Notes under the pieces: model-generated
Seen by the model: only the letters and a program-made list of their open reading frames with translations
What the model was told of the DNA's origin: nothing
The model's database searches: none
From: Thereva unica
Lineage: Eukaryota; Arthropoda; Insecta; Diptera; Therevidae
Assembly (NCBI GenBank): GCA_949987705.1
Contig: OX465283.1
Coordinates: 96,893,813 to 96,957,812 of the forward strand
Length of the DNA: 64,000 bases
Direction of reading: 5' to 3'
Shown here: one piece after another, positions 1 to 9,915 of the stretch
Layout of the letters: each line of letters starts with the position of its first letter
How positions within the stretch are numbered: the stretch's first letter is position 1
Translations under genes and position numbers: made by a program

Positions 1-154
1 CTTTCTTATTTCAATTAACATTTATTCAAATAAGTTAATTTATTAGATCTCCCTGGAATAAAATATTTTATAAGAAAACCTGTAAAAAAAGCGCCCACAC
101 AAATAGCTCGATTATGCTCATATCCATCACTATAATTTTGCTTCTTCTTTTCTT

Positions 155-173
155 TTAGGTTAGGTTAGGTTAG
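155..173. repeat. Short (TTAGG)n tract at the 3' end of the LOA-like element
   Basis: Three full TTAGG units plus TTAG. TTAGG is the usual insect telomere unit. The tract lies about 90 bases past the ORF2 stop of the minus-strand element, where a 3' tail would be expected, so on the element's own strand it reads as a CCTAA-type tail. Insect I/LOA-like elements can end in short tandem repeats, and short TTAGG runs are also scattered through insect chromosomes, so this is not proof of a telomere. Confidence 0.6.
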
Positions 174-264
174 ATATGGCTGAGCTTTTGGTTCAAGCCC
201 ACACACTTAGGCCAGAAGGATAGGCCCATTGTGATGCCATAGTGATCCCACTTTAAACTTGATG

Positions 265-3200
265 TTAAAATGTCGTTTCTTCGTTAAACCATCTCGAGGA
301 AGTAATGAATCTTCTAAGCTGCGGGATCCCAAACTTCGAGATTTCCGCAAGGTTGCTTAGAAAGGGTTCACCAAATGTGGTTAGCCTTATCCTGCTTAGG
401 GCCGGGCAGTGGCAGAGGAGGTGTAGTACACTTTCCGCCTCGTCAAGGTTCTTACAGCTTCTGCAGAAATCGTGGGTCTCAAGACCTAAACGGGTCGCAT
501 GCGTCCCTATCAGACAGTGTCCGGTTAAGACGCCCACTATAACTGAGAGTTCTTGTCTCCCAAGGCTCAGTAATAAGGTAGTTCGCCTGAGATCATAGGA
601 GGGCCAGGTTAATTTGGCCAAAGTGCATTTATTAAGATCCCTCCAATGCTTTTTCGCTTGTGTAATTGTGTGTTGCTTGCATCGGAGTTTAAAGGAGGCC
701 CAAGGCATACCAACTCTTTCCTTTTCTGGAAGGAGAGTAGCGGTCGTGCCTCTCCTAGCCAGTTCGTCAGCTTTACAATTTCCCTCTATATTTCGGTGAC
801 CGGGCACCCAAACGAGGAGGGTCCTGAACTGCTGAGCCATCTCGTTAAGAGATCTGCGACATTCAGAGGTAGTTCTAGAGCTGTTTGTGCAGGAGCGCAG
901 GGCTTTCAGAGCTGCCTGACTATCTGAGAAGATGTAGACAGTCCGGTTCCCATCGCCTTGCTGGTTAATTTGCAGAACAGCTTCTTGTATGGCTAGAATC
1001 TCCGCTTGATATACACTGCAGTGATCGGGAAGTCGGAAGGAGATTTCAATCCCAAGTTCTGGGGAAAATACTCCTCCTCCCACTCGACCCTCGAGCTTAG
1101 AGCCATCAGTAAAAACGTTTATGGCATCCTGAAACCTATGTGGTCTATTTATCCATTCACGACGTGAAGGGATGTGGACTCCGTAGTTCCTCGTGAAGGT
1201 AATTTCGGGAATGCAGAAGTCGGTTTTTGTGGGAATAGTAACTGAGTTCAGTACCTTCGTGTGTCCTCCCCTGGTTCCAGTCCAGAAACCGGATTCTTTT
1301 ATTCTAAGGGCTGCGATGGTTGCGCTTTCCCTTGCCACGAGATTTAAAGGAGGGAGGTATAACATAACATTTAAGGCCTCTGTAGGAGTGGAGCGAAGTG
1401 CTCCTGTTATGCATAACTCCGCACATCTTTGTACTCTCTGTAATTTGTTTAATACGGTGGATTTACTCAGAGTTGGCCACCACACTAAAACCCCGTAAAG
1501 GAGAATTGGGCGGACGATCGCTGTGTAGATCCATCGCACAATGTAAGGGGAGAAGCCCCATTTCTTACCAATGGATTTTTTGCAGGCGAAAAGCGCGATG
1601 TTTGCTTTCTTAATGCGCTCTTCTGTGTTTTCATGCCAGAGGAGTTTCTTGTCCAGGATTACTCCCAGATATTTGGCACTGTTGTTAATTTTGAGCCTAA
1701 CATTGTTAAGCCGGGGGGGTGTTAACGGAGAGGTCTTATACCTCCTTGTGAAGAGGACCAGCTCCGTTTTTACTGGGTTAACGCTGAGTCCGCGGGTAGC
1801 AGTCCAGCTTGAGAGGGTTTGTAGCGCTGCCTCCATGAGATCACAGAGGACTTGAGGAAATTTTCCTTTTTTGATGATAACAACATCATCTGCGTACGCC
1901 AGGACGTCATGTCCTTCTGCCTGCATGCGTCGCAACAGCTGGTTCATAGTTACGACCCATAGCAGCGGGGAGAGTACTCCTCCTTGCGGAGTGCCTCTAT
2001 TTACGGCCTTTCGGACCGAGCTATCGCCCAAGATCGAGCTCACCATCCTGCCAGTAAGCATTTGGTGGATAAGAGACACCAACGATGTCTCGATCCCATG
2101 TTCTGTCAAGGCCAAGGTAATGGCATTCGGCAAAACATTGTTAAATGCTCCTTCAATATCAAGAAATGCTACTAATGTATATTCCTTAACCTCGAGGGAT
2201 TTTTCAATGGTTGAGACCAGTGAGTGAAGAGCAGTATCAGTAGATTTGCCCTTTGTATAGGCGTGTTGTGCGCCAGAGAGTTCCGAGGTCAATATGGTCT
2301 GCCTCAGATATATTTCGATTAGCCTCTCCAGAGTCTTTAATAGAAAGGATGATAGGCTGATTGGCCTGAAGTCTTTGGGTGTTACGTGGGAGGCTTTTCC
2401 TGCCTTGGGTATAAAAACTACTTTAACCTCTTTCCAACTAGAGGGAATGCAGTTATTTTGGAGGCACCCAGTAAACATGGTTTGCAACCAGGGCATAATA
2501 TAACTAAGAGTGTGCTGCAGTTGTGCCGGCACTATGCCGTCAGGGCCTGGTGATTTGTAGGGCTGGAAGGTGTTTACAGCCCATTTTATTTTTGCTCTAC
2601 TTATGATAGATCTGATCAGCTGTTGTGAGGCTGAAGAGTTCATCGTGATAGTTGTATCAACTGTAGTACTACTCGGGAAGTGGGTGTCCATAAGTAGTTT
2701 CAGGGATTCCCTGCTTGAATCGGTCCAATCGCCGTCTTCCTTGCGTAAATAACTAAGCATTGTTGGCGCTTTAGTTAATATTTTGCGCAGCCTTGAGGTC
2801 TCCGATGTGGACTCTATATTACTGCAAAAGGTAGCCCAGGAGGTACGTTTGGCCTTCCTTATTGCCGTTTTGTATCTATTCAGCTTTGACTTATAGCAGC
2901 CCCAGGCGGTTTCACTGTTGCTGCGTCTCGCTGAATTAAATTCCTTTCTGCACTCTTTTCGGAGTGTCTCAAGTTCGCGAGACCACCATGGGGGTTTGGA
3001 AGCCTCTTTATGTGGCCTGTTCGGACAAGCTTTATTAATGGCGTAAGTGCATTGTTTCGTGAAAATGTCCACAATGCTGTCGAGTTGTTCCCGGTTTTTG
3101 GGAATAAAGGGAGGCTTGGGGGCAAGGTTTTTTGCGATAAGCCTAGTATAGTAGCCCCAATTTGTCTTTTGGAGGTTTTTTATTTTGGAAGGGGTGGCTG

Positions 3201-3867
3201 GGCTCGAGTCCTGCAGTTGGAACTCTATAAATCTATGATCTGAAAAGGAGTGTTTCTTCAAAACCTTCCAGACCACTATTCGGTCGGAGTGGCAGTCCGA
3301 GACAAGGGTGATGTCCAGAACTTCCTCTCTGTTCTTGGTAATAAAGGTGGGGTCATTACCTTTGTTACAAATAGCAAGGTTGGTGTTCAGTAGGTAGTTA
3401 AAAATAACTTCCCCTCTATCATTGGTGTCCGTGCTGCCCCATTGTGTATGGTGCGCATTTGCATCTCCCCCCATAACCAGAACCGTGGTAGGATGGGTGA
3501 ATCTTACCAGGTCTTGAAAGGCCATAGGCGGTAAAGGGCCCTCATCATTGTGGGCTAGATAGAAAGATACCATCCTGATTTTCTTCTGTTTCAACTCTAG
3601 GTCGACCACAGTAAGGTCTCCGTTGCTAAATTGAGGGAGAAGAAAGGTGCTTATGTTATTTTTGACCAGAATACATGTTCTGGGTTTTCCCTTTCCTTTG
3701 GTATAAAAGAGATTAAATTTAGGTGTCCTTAAGCCACAGATGCTGTCACCAGAGATCCATGGCTCTTGGACTAGAGCAACATCGACTTCGCCTGATGCCA
3801 GGTGAAGCAGAAGCGAAGCGGATGCTGCTTTACAATGGTGCAGGTTTATCTGTATCACTTGCACCAT
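265..3867 (-). CDS. LOA/I-like ORF2: endonuclease, reverse transcriptase and RNase H
   Basis: The 1200-residue protein nicks the target and copies the element RNA at the nick. An APE-type endonuclease fills residues 1-220: QINLHHC at the start, Glu in QEPW (35), GGDANAH (133-139), and SDH near 209-211. Reverse transcriptase follows at about 480-760 with the first catalytic Asp in FLDIEGAF (570), GTPQGGVLSP and YADD (658-661). RNase H is at about 917-1040, with Asp 921 (TDGS), Glu 956, Asp 982 (SDSQ) and Asp 1034. A Cys/His knuckle closes the protein (CRSC at 1135, then HLLCHC). All catalytic residues are present and there is no frameshift or stop. The start overlaps the ORF1 end by 38 bases in another frame, as in related elements. 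I see no reason it could not encode a working enzyme. Confidence 0.93.
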   Translation of the reverse strand: MVQVIQINLHHCKAASASLLLHLASGEVDVALVQEPWISGDSICGLRTPKFNLFYTKGKGKPRTCILVKNNISTFLLPQFSNGDLTVVDLELKQKKIRMVSFYLAHNDEGPLPPMAFQDLVRFTHPTTVLVMGGDANAHHTQWGSTDTNDRGEVIFNYLLNTNLAICNKGNDPTFITKNREEVLDITLVSDCHSDRIVVWKVLKKHSFSDHRFIEFQLQDSSPATPSKIKNLQKTNWGYYTRLIAKNLAPKPPFIPKNREQLDSIVDIFTKQCTYAINKACPNRPHKEASKPPWWSRELETLRKECRKEFNSARRSNSETAWGCYKSKLNRYKTAIRKAKRTSWATFCSNIESTSETSRLRKILTKAPTMLSYLRKEDGDWTDSSRESLKLLMDTHFPSSTTVDTTITMNSSASQQLIRSIISRAKIKWAVNTFQPYKSPGPDGIVPAQLQHTLSYIMPWLQTMFTGCLQNNCIPSSWKEVKVVFIPKAGKASHVTPKDFRPISLSSFLLKTLERLIEIYLRQTILTSELSGAQHAYTKGKSTDTALHSLVSTIEKSLEVKEYTLVAFLDIEGAFNNVLPNAITLALTEHGIETSLVSLIHQMLTGRMVSSILGDSSVRKAVNRGTPQGGVLSPLLWVVTMNQLLRRMQAEGHDVLAYADDVVIIKKGKFPQVLCDLMEAALQTLSSWTATRGLSVNPVKTELVLFTRRYKTSPLTPPRLNNVRLKINNSAKYLGVILDKKLLWHENTEERIKKANIALFACKKSIGKKWGFSPYIVRWIYTAIVRPILLYGVLVWWPTLSKSTVLNKLQRVQRCAELCITGALRSTPTEALNVMLYLPPLNLVARESATIAALRIKESGFWTGTRGGHTKVLNSVTIPTKTDFCIPEITFTRNYGVHIPSRREWINRPHRFQDAINVFTDGSKLEGRVGGGVFSPELGIEISFRLPDHCSVYQAEILAIQEAVLQINQQGDGNRTVYIFSDSQAALKALRSCTNSSRTTSECRRSLNEMAQQFRTLLVWVPGHRNIEGNCKADELARRGTTATLLPEKERVGMPWASFKLRCKQHTITQAKKHWRDLNKCTLAKLTWPSYDLRRTTLLLSLGRQELSVIVGVLTGHCLIGTHATRLGLETHDFCRSCKNLDEAESVLHLLCHCPALSRIRLTTFGEPFLSNLAEISKFGIPQLRRFITSSRWFNEETTF

Positions 3868-5491
3868 TTTCAGGGTGATTTGTTTCGACGACAGTCACAT
3901 CCGCTTCATCGTCGCTGGAGTTGTCTTCGTCGAAGTCCGAACTAAGGATTTGTCGCTCCGTGAAGAGGTTACCGACGGCTCTGCCCAGCTCGGAGTCTGT
4001 CGATACATCGCCATCGCTCTGAGCTGCGCCTTCGCCATCGGTTTCCACGTTTTCTGGTTCCTCGCCAGTGGTCTTGGTGCAGGCCGCTTGGTTAACTACG
4101 GCTTCTATGTCGGTTTTGTAGACCTTGAGTGCGATCTGTTGGAAGCCGTAGTTCACGGCGTAATTTTCTTTTGCCAGCTGGTTCAGGCATTTTTCATTTA
4201 GGAGCAGAATTACATGCATTGTGGCTCTGTTAGTCTGCTCCGTTTTGATAACTTTCCAGTTATCGGTGTAGATGTGAGGGTTGAAGGCCTTCAGCATAGC
4301 GATGATTTCCTCAGGCTCCGATGGAGCCACCGGAAACCATGCTCTGGCTCTCGGACGAGATGGTATGTCCGCGGCATTGACTGCCTTGAGTCGGGCGCCT
4401 GGGTAAACTTCCCCAACTCTAGCTACCGCAGCTTTATAAAGCTCTGCAGATCTGGTATTATCGCAGGCCGTAAGTTTTATATTGCCTTGATACCAACCGG
4501 CATCAAAGCATAAGGGTGGAGGTCCAGGGTTGTCTTTCAGGACCTCCATAGCCACCTTGGCGAGGGCAACTTGAACCCACCGCCATTGGTGTTTGGGGAT
4601 CTTGCCATTCTCGTGACTTTCGTCCAGGACGCCGATTATTTTGCGATCCTTCGCTATTTCTGCGAAGGATATCGCTTTGGTGCCATGCGTCTTGGACCTT
4701 TTCGGAATTGGACTGTGGGTACTTGGTTCCTCCACAGATCGTTGGCGTTTAGAGGCTGGTGCGCTTCTAGACTCCAATGTATAGTCTGGTATGACTTGTC
4801 TAGCCCAAGCGATGTCATCTAGGACTTTGGTGAAGTCCTCCTTCGACACTTGGTCTTCCCTGATCGGGTTGGTGGCCAAGCGACGAAGGATGTTGCGGGC
4901 TTTGCGGATTTGTTTAGGACCTGATTTTGCCGGGTCTGGTCTTTTCAGGTCTTTGGCCCTTCCGCAGACCATTCGCTCTCCTGATCCCCCCGCAGCGGCC
5001 GTGCCCGCAGGTGTACGCTGGGCAGCGACGTAGTCGCAAGGAGGAGCAGGTTTGCTAGTGGTCGCTTCTGGGGCCTTTATTAGAGGGGTGGAGCTTGTGA
5101 CTCCACCTCCGCTAGGTTTGGGTTGACTCGGGGGTGCCGTAGCCTTGTTATTAACGGGATTTGTGGTCCCTTCTTTAGGACCTGATTTTGCCAGGTCTGG
5201 TCTTTTCAGGTCTTTGGCCCTTCCGCAGACCATTCGCTCCCCTGATCCCCCCGCAGCGGCCGTGCCCGCAGGTGTGCGCTGGGCAGCGACGTAGTCGCAA
5301 GGAGGAGCAGGTTTGCTAGTGGTCGCTTCTGGGGCCTTTTTTAGAGGGGTGGAGCTTGTGACTCCACTTCCGCTAGGTTTGGGTTGGCTCGGGGGTGCCG
5401 TAGCCTTGTTATTAACGGGATTTGTGGTCCCTTCCGGTTTTTGTTTAAGGGAACCGGTCCCCGGTTTTGTTGATTTTTTGGATTTTTCCAT
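3830..5491 (-). CDS. LOA/I-like ORF1 nucleic-acid-binding protein (DUF4780-like)
   Basis: ORF1 proteins coat the element RNA. This one is about 553 residues from the ATG at 5491. I chose that ATG over the longer reading because the bases upstream align with the non-coding leader of another element in the window. The first 190 residues are rich in Pro, Ala, Lys and Thr and contain an 87-residue internal duplication. The second half has Trp/aromatic-spaced sequence (CFDAGWYQGN, ARAWFPVAP, IYTDNWKV) that I recognise as DUF4780-like, a domain found in insect retroelement ORF1 proteins. The C-terminus is acidic (DGDVSTDSELG, SSDFDEDNSSDDEADV). There is no CCHC knuckle. The last 38 bases overlap ORF2. 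Confidence 0.85.
   Translation of the reverse strand: MEKSKKSTKPGTGSLKQKPEGTTNPVNNKATAPPSQPKPSGSGVTSSTPLKKAPEATTSKPAPPCDYVAAQRTPAGTAAAGGSGERMVCGRAKDLKRPDLAKSGPKEGTTNPVNNKATAPPSQPKPSGGGVTSSTPLIKAPEATTSKPAPPCDYVAAQRTPAGTAAAGGSGERMVCGRAKDLKRPDPAKSGPKQIRKARNILRRLATNPIREDQVSKEDFTKVLDDIAWARQVIPDYTLESRSAPASKRQRSVEEPSTHSPIPKRSKTHGTKAISFAEIAKDRKIIGVLDESHENGKIPKHQWRWVQVALAKVAMEVLKDNPGPPPLCFDAGWYQGNIKLTACDNTRSAELYKAAVARVGEVYPGARLKAVNAADIPSRPRARAWFPVAPSEPEEIIAMLKAFNPHIYTDNWKVIKTEQTNRATMHVILLLNEKCLNQLAKENYAVNYGFQQIALKVYKTDIEAVVNQAACTKTTGEEPENVETDGEGAAQSDGDVSTDSELGRAVGNLFTERQILSSDFDEDNSSDDEADVTVVETNHPENGASDTDKPAPL
4921..5434 (-). repeat. 261-bp in-frame tandem duplication inside ORF1
   Basis: The block from 4921 reappears 261 bases later, at 5182. 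261 is 87 codons, so the frame holds. The copies differ by only a few substitutions (for example SGSG versus SGGG, and ALKKA- versus LIKA-type changes), so the duplication is recent. It doubles the Pro/Thr-rich N-terminal linker. Confidence 0.9.
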
Positions 5492-5612
5492 AATTACTCC
5501 CACGAGTAGCGGAGAAACAAGGTCCACCCGGGCAGAGATCCGCAGTACCCGGGTAAGGCTAGTTAGAACCGGAGGTCGCCAGGTATCCGGAGCACACCGT
5601 AAACGACTGAGC
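5492..5612 (-). promoter_or_regulatory. 5' UTR module shared with the R1-like elements
   Basis: Read on the minus strand, the roughly 120 bases before the ORF1 ATG align with 40647-40761 on the plus strand and, for the part nearest the start, with 22053-22117 on the minus strand. Matching landmarks in order are ATACCTGGCGACCT, TAGCCTT.CCC, TGCGGA.CTCTGCC, TTTCTC.CGC and ACTCGTGGGA. It lies directly upstream of two quite different ORF1 genes, so a leader function (internal promoter, ribozyme or translation element) is likely but not shown. Confidence 0.7.
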
Positions 5613-5780
5613 TATTTTTTAATCTGGGTCCCCAGCCTAGCTGATCATCGGCACGGTTCGCATTACACCTTGATCCGACCCAGAGGATTGTGGGTTGGGG
5701 ATGGGTAGCAGGGATTGATAACAAGGAGAGGAACGTAAGGTAGGGAAGACGACTGTCGGCTACGTTCGGTTGAGAACGCA

Positions 5781-6469
5781 TTGCCCAGGATGAACCAGCG
5801 TGATGGAGCCGTCACGCATACGTGGAGGTCGTCGTCATGTCATCCTTTCTTTTCTTTTACCGTAGATAAATAATTTCATTCAAGCAAAGTGTGCACTTTT
5901 CTGTTCCGAGAACTTTCCCGTTTCCCCATTTCAATTTTCTTCGGACGAACTTTCTTATGAATAATGTCCCGGCTTCATCGACCCTAGTTCAATAATGTTC
6001 AGTTCAATCCACATAACTGGCTTCACCGACTAAATTTCAGTTAATCTTCTTTCGTTAGAAGAAATGCAAAAGCCCACTCGAATAGCATTATACTTCAGTT
6101 CGAGTCAATTTGGGCGAACTAAGATCTGTTTTATCCTCAGTTGAATAAGTGGAAATTATATGCAACATAAGGTCATTTTATCGTCCGTTTGTAAAAGTTG
6201 GAAATATGACATTTTCATAAAATTTCCATGAGAAGAACCTAGCGGTAGCCACAATCAAGCGGACGGAACCTCAAAGAACAGAAAATAACAAACGAGCAGA
6301 GCGGATTTGTTCTGTTTGAGCCTTTAGGCTCCCCAGTAAGCCTCACTTTAAAAAAAGCCCCCAATGCTCCCGCCGGGTGTGAAAAGGAGTATTTATTTTT
6401 AACAAAATAAGTATATTTCCGTTGGAGCGTGCAGACGTGTTTTTTCTTGAACTCCTTTACTTGTTAATA
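5781..6469. other. Non-coding stretch with a dispersed repeat
   Basis: No gene is seen. Bases 6160-6335 resemble 46107-46275 (shared AAAAGTTGGAAAT, CAATCAAGCGGACG and CTGTTTGAGCCTT), so this is a diverged copy of the small TIR element annotated there. The rest is unremarkable AT-rich sequence. Confidence 0.5.
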
Positions 6470-6937
6470 ATGTCTAATAAAGGCAAAAATTCTAAGGAAG
6501 ATAATTGTAGAAAGTGTAATAAAGTCGTTAGTGCTAAAGATAAAGCGATTCAGTGTGATGGTTTATGCATTATCTGGTATCATATTAAGTGCCAAGGTAT
6601 AACTGAAGCTGATTATAATCTGCTCCATGGCAAAGATTTTTTATGGATATGGAGTGAGTGTGGAAAATTCTTCGAACTAATTAGATCTTCTAAACTAGGT
6701 GAGTTAATTGACATAATTAACACCAAAATGCTTAATATACAAGATAACAGCAAGACAATAGAGGATGTTAATGCCACTATAAAAGAAATGCAAAATAAAA
6801 TCGCTATGGTGCTGAATCCAACATATGCCGAAACTGTTAAAAACACGGGCAATGACCCCACAAGCATAACAAAATCAGCTGCTCAAGGAATTCTTATACA
6901 ACCAAACCTGACAGTAAAACTAATCACAACAATCTAA
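6470..6937 (+). pseudogene. Non-LTR ORF1 N-terminal part with PHD-type zinc finger
   Basis: From the ATG at 6470 (MSNKGKNSK) the protein has a PHD-like Cys/His pattern (CRKCNKVV, CDGLC, WYHIKCQG). This domain occurs in ORF1 of several insect Jockey/CR1-like elements. A helical stretch follows (KMLNIQDNSKTIEDVNATIKE), plausibly a coiled coil. The last zinc-ligand pair is damaged (WSECGKF where a CxxC is usual). The frame ends at 6937, where a non-coding insertion begins; the missing zinc-knuckle part resumes near 7396. Confidence 0.7.
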
Positions 6938-7395
6938 GGCCCGCCCGCAATGCGGTAATTACAGCACCGTATATTTATGCGACATTTACCGCAAGGTGTA
7001 ATGCTGTAAATATAAGCAAGTTTAACAAAATGAGTTCTAGTGAACAGGAAGTGCCTGTAATTTGTTATTTTTTAAATAAACCTTTTAATTTGTTTTGAGT
7101 TTATTTTTGAATTTTTCAATAAACACTTCCAATGAAGTCAAAACTCAAAATCGCAATGCGACACGCCGTAAATATTGCAATGAAGGAAGACGTTTCTGTC
7201 TCTTTGCGATATCTCCTTCATGTTGCAATGAAATATTTCGATTGGTCGCATTGATGTGCAGTAGTAACAGCACTCTGCATGTTTTTCAAATGGGATCATG
7301 CGATATTTGTTGCATTGCAGTAATTACTGTTCAGTGTATACTTTGAAGTAAATGCATCTGCCTACAACAAATTATGCAACCGATATAGCAACATT
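6938..7395. mobile_element. Non-coding insertion within the ORF1 remnant
   Basis: About 450 bases separate the PHD part of ORF1 from its zinc-knuckle part. The ends share similar bases in direct orientation (GCAATGCGGTAATTAC near 6948, GCATTGCAGTAATTAC near 7312) and the interior repeats TTGCAATG and GCGAC motifs. It looks like a small non-autonomous insertion, but I cannot assign a family and see no clear inverted ends. Confidence 0.4.
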
Positions 7396-7632
7396 GATTG
7401 GGGAACACATTATATCAAGGAACACTACGGAATTAGGAGATGTTTGAAATTCCATGATTTCTCTCACTTGTTAAAAGACTGTCCATCTGCGCATGACATA
7501 TGCGGCAAGTGCGGTGACTCCCATAAAATAAGCGAATGCAATAGCAATGAAAACCAATGTTTTTGGTGTCACAACGGGAAGAATCCCGCTTTATCACTCA
7601 CACACAGAACTGACGGAGTGCCCCCAATATAA
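7396..7632 (+). pseudogene. Non-LTR ORF1 zinc-knuckle remnant
   Basis: The frame reads WGTHYIKEHYGIRRC and then two to three gag-like knuckles. The first is CLKFHDFSHLLKDC, in which the second Cys has become Phe. The second is CGKCGDSHKISEC, intact as C-x2-C-x3-H-x4-C. A third begins CFWCHN and is cut short by a stop. It is the downstream half of the ORF1 begun at 6470. Confidence 0.7.
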
Positions 7633-7741
7633 AAATAGAATTAATATTACTGTTAATCGTACCGATTACAACATTAAGCACATCTAGACCGACTTTTGCT
7701 TTATATACACTAATGTCATCACTCACTATGAAACTAAAAAC

Positions 7742-7965
7742 GTTTTAAATATCCGAAGTATTCGCAATAAGTTCGATGACCTTCTAATATCCCTAAAAAG
7801 ACTCGACAATCTAGATATTGTAATACTGAATGAGACATGGCTGTATGATAACGAAACTGAATTCTACAACATTGAAGGGTCCACGTCTGTCTTTATACAG
7901 ACCAAAATTAAAAAAGAAAAAATACGGGTCCGCTTATTTTGTATAGGGACTGCATAAAAAAAATT
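7742..7965 (+). pseudogene. Endonuclease N-terminal fragment of a Jockey-like ORF2
   Basis: The translation from 7742 gives VLNIRSIRNKFDDLL and then ILNETWL, the two first motifs of APE-type endonucleases. A one-base break near 7920 leads to GPLILYRDCI, the next conserved segment. Nothing after that aligns, so only about 70 codons survive. Position and strand fit the ORF1 pieces just upstream. Confidence 0.75.
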
Positions 7966-8159
7966 TGAAGCAAACCAAAAATGTTGATTAATAAAAATTT
8001 CCATATAAACTACCAAACTTTACCCCGTTTTCGGCACGGTAAGACTTAACCAATTCAGCTGAAATTTTTAGAGGATTTTTTTCGGTATAGAGCACCATTC
8101 TAGGGGTTAGCATGTGGAAATTTCCGACTTTTTGAAAATAAGGGCCACCCTAGTAGGTA
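7966..8159. other. Unassigned spacer
   Basis: About 190 bases of AT-rich sequence between oppositely oriented retroelement fragments. No gene or clear repeat is visible. Confidence 0.4.
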
Positions 8160-8399
8160 GTATTTAGTATTCTATTTTATTTATTTATTTTCAAGGATAA
8201 AACAGAGTTAGTGTAAAATTTAAATAAAAGAAATAACAAAAACAAAAAAAAACAAATGCAGACAGCTTTCGCTGGTATAAGCATTGTGAGCCTAAAGGTA
8301 CTAATTGCAATTCGTTAGCTATAAAAACTGGTACAATGGTAAAATTTTGATCAAGTTAATATTCTTTAGAGAGTACAAGTTTGATATAAGTTATCTTGA

Positions 8400-9275
8400 G
8401 TTAAGAATTTTTTAAAAGCTTTTATAAATAAAGGAAGCGTACGTTGTTTCTTTATGTCCTCTGGGATAGAGTTCAAGGTCCTGACAGCTTTCGCTATAGT
8501 ATCCTTGTAGAGTTTGTTGGTTCTGGCGGCTCCCTGTAATATTCTATGCCTATTCCTGGTTTGGTAATTATGATTGTCCCCATTAGGTACTCCTGAATTG
8601 GACCTTTTTTTTTGTCAGTTTATTCCTGAGCTATTATCTTTTCTATGGTCAATTGATTGGCCAAATTATATACCTCTATTGTTGGAGTGAGTGCAGGCAA
8701 CTTCCAGATGGCTTTGATGGCATTAGACATAAGTGTTCTTATTATAGCTTGAGATGTCGCACCACATTGGGACCATATATTAATACCGTATCATATATTT
8801 GATAATATGTGAGTGTTATATAAAGTGTTGCCAATGCTGGCAGGCAAGTTTGGGGCACATCTAAGAACTCCTAGTAGTGGTGAAATTTTCTGCACCAACT
8901 GATTTAGATGCAACGAAAAATTCAAATTTTCATCAGGTATTTAACTGTTTTTACAGGTGCTATTATTTCATTTTCTATTTCCACGGAGATATTAATGGGG
9001 GGAACGTTTTTTTGCTTAAAGACTATATACCTAGTCTTGCCCTTGTTAACTTTGAGTTTATTTCTTATAGCCCACCTTGAGAGGATAGCTAGGTCATCAT
9101 TAATTAGATTCTGTAACTGGCTTTGAGTCTTGGCAGCCTGAATCAAGACCATCAGCATAAATGCAATAATTTCCATTTAAATGAATTTTGTTGATGTCGG
9201 TAGCATACATATAATAAAAATAAAGTTGGGCCAAGAATGGAGCCCTGTGGAGCACCTGACTTAATTGACATTTTG
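8400..9275 (-). pseudogene. Reverse transcriptase remnant with a mutated active site
   Basis: From 9275 downward the frame reads SGAPQGSILGPTLF (RT block before the active site) and reaches IYADGLDSG, so the second Asp of YADD is Gly. A frameshift then leads to QLQNLINDDLAILSRWA and LKVNKGKTRYIVF (thumb region). Near 8530-8400 the C-terminal tail appears as DTIAKAVRTLNSIPED and TLPLFIKAF in another frame. The enzyme would be inactive even if expressed. Confidence 0.7.
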
Positions 9276-9279
9276 TTGC

Positions 9280-9915
9280 TTAATGTCGAGTTGACCTTAG
9301 TGGTAATGTTATAATGTTATCGACTTTCTTGTTCTTATTTAAAATATTCCTGTTTATTACCGACCAAAGTTTTTTGTTATTATTCGCAGTAGAGGGCATT
9401 TTTTGAATGTAGACATTTTTTGCAATCTTTACAATTTTATTCACGTAATTTTTCTTCCTTTTGTATGCATTAGCTAGATTCAGATCACTTTGATTCCTCT
9501 TCATTAATTTATACAAGGCTGTTTTCTCTTTAACTTGCATAATAATTTCATCATTTATCCAGTAATTATTTTCCCTTGATCTATATTTTTCGTATTTTGT
9601 GGCAGAGGATTTTGCATATTTAATGATTTGGCAAAGAGAATCAAGATTAACAGACGAACGGGAGTCTAACAATTCGGTAATTTTTGATCGAAACAAGATG
9701 GTTTTCACGAAACCCCTACATTTATTTAACATCCTCCTTCGCTGTGTGCTAGTTCCTTCTAAAAAACAACAACATCTCACGATGATCGTATATATATATA
9801 TCATTGTCATAGAGCGAGACATCAACGTTAAAATCATTACACAGATCAGTAATTGCATGGTCGATAATAGACGGAGTGTAGTCCATTCAAAACGCGGGGG
9901 GGGGGGGTGTTCCAA
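9280..9915 (-). pseudogene. Endonuclease end and EN-RT linker of the same element
   Basis: One frame near 9880 gives TPSIIDHAITDL, the tail of the endonuclease domain. After a frameshift the open frame gives the basic linker typical of Jockey-like proteins (NNYWINDEIIMQVKEKTALY, KLWSVINRNI). The upstream end stops at a run of G at 9896-9907, where unrelated sequence begins. Confidence 0.7.

Larger units (their letters stand above)
155..5780 (-). mobile_element. LOA/I-like non-LTR retrotransposon, nearly complete
   Basis: The element reads right to left: 5' UTR (about 5780-5492), ORF1 (5491-3830), ORF2 (3867-265), a short 3' UTR, and a CCTAA-type tail. Endonuclease, reverse transcriptase and RNase H in one ORF2, with overlapping ORFs, points to the I/LOA/R1 group; RNase H and a DUF4780-type ORF1 favour LOA. 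Both ORFs are open over their full length, which suggests recent insertion. The 5' boundary is not certain because I could not find target-site duplications. Confidence 0.75.
8160..9915 (-). mobile_element. Jockey-like non-LTR retrotransposon, internally deleted
   Basis: Minus-strand reading gives, in order, the end of the endonuclease, the linker, an abrupt jump, reverse transcriptase motifs from GAPQGS onward, the thumb and the C-terminal region, then a 3' UTR and a TTTAT-type tail near 8170-8185. About 200 codons of the RT fingers and palm are missing at about 9275. Several frameshifts are present. The family matches the plus-strand fragments at 6470-7965 in general type. Confidence 0.7.
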
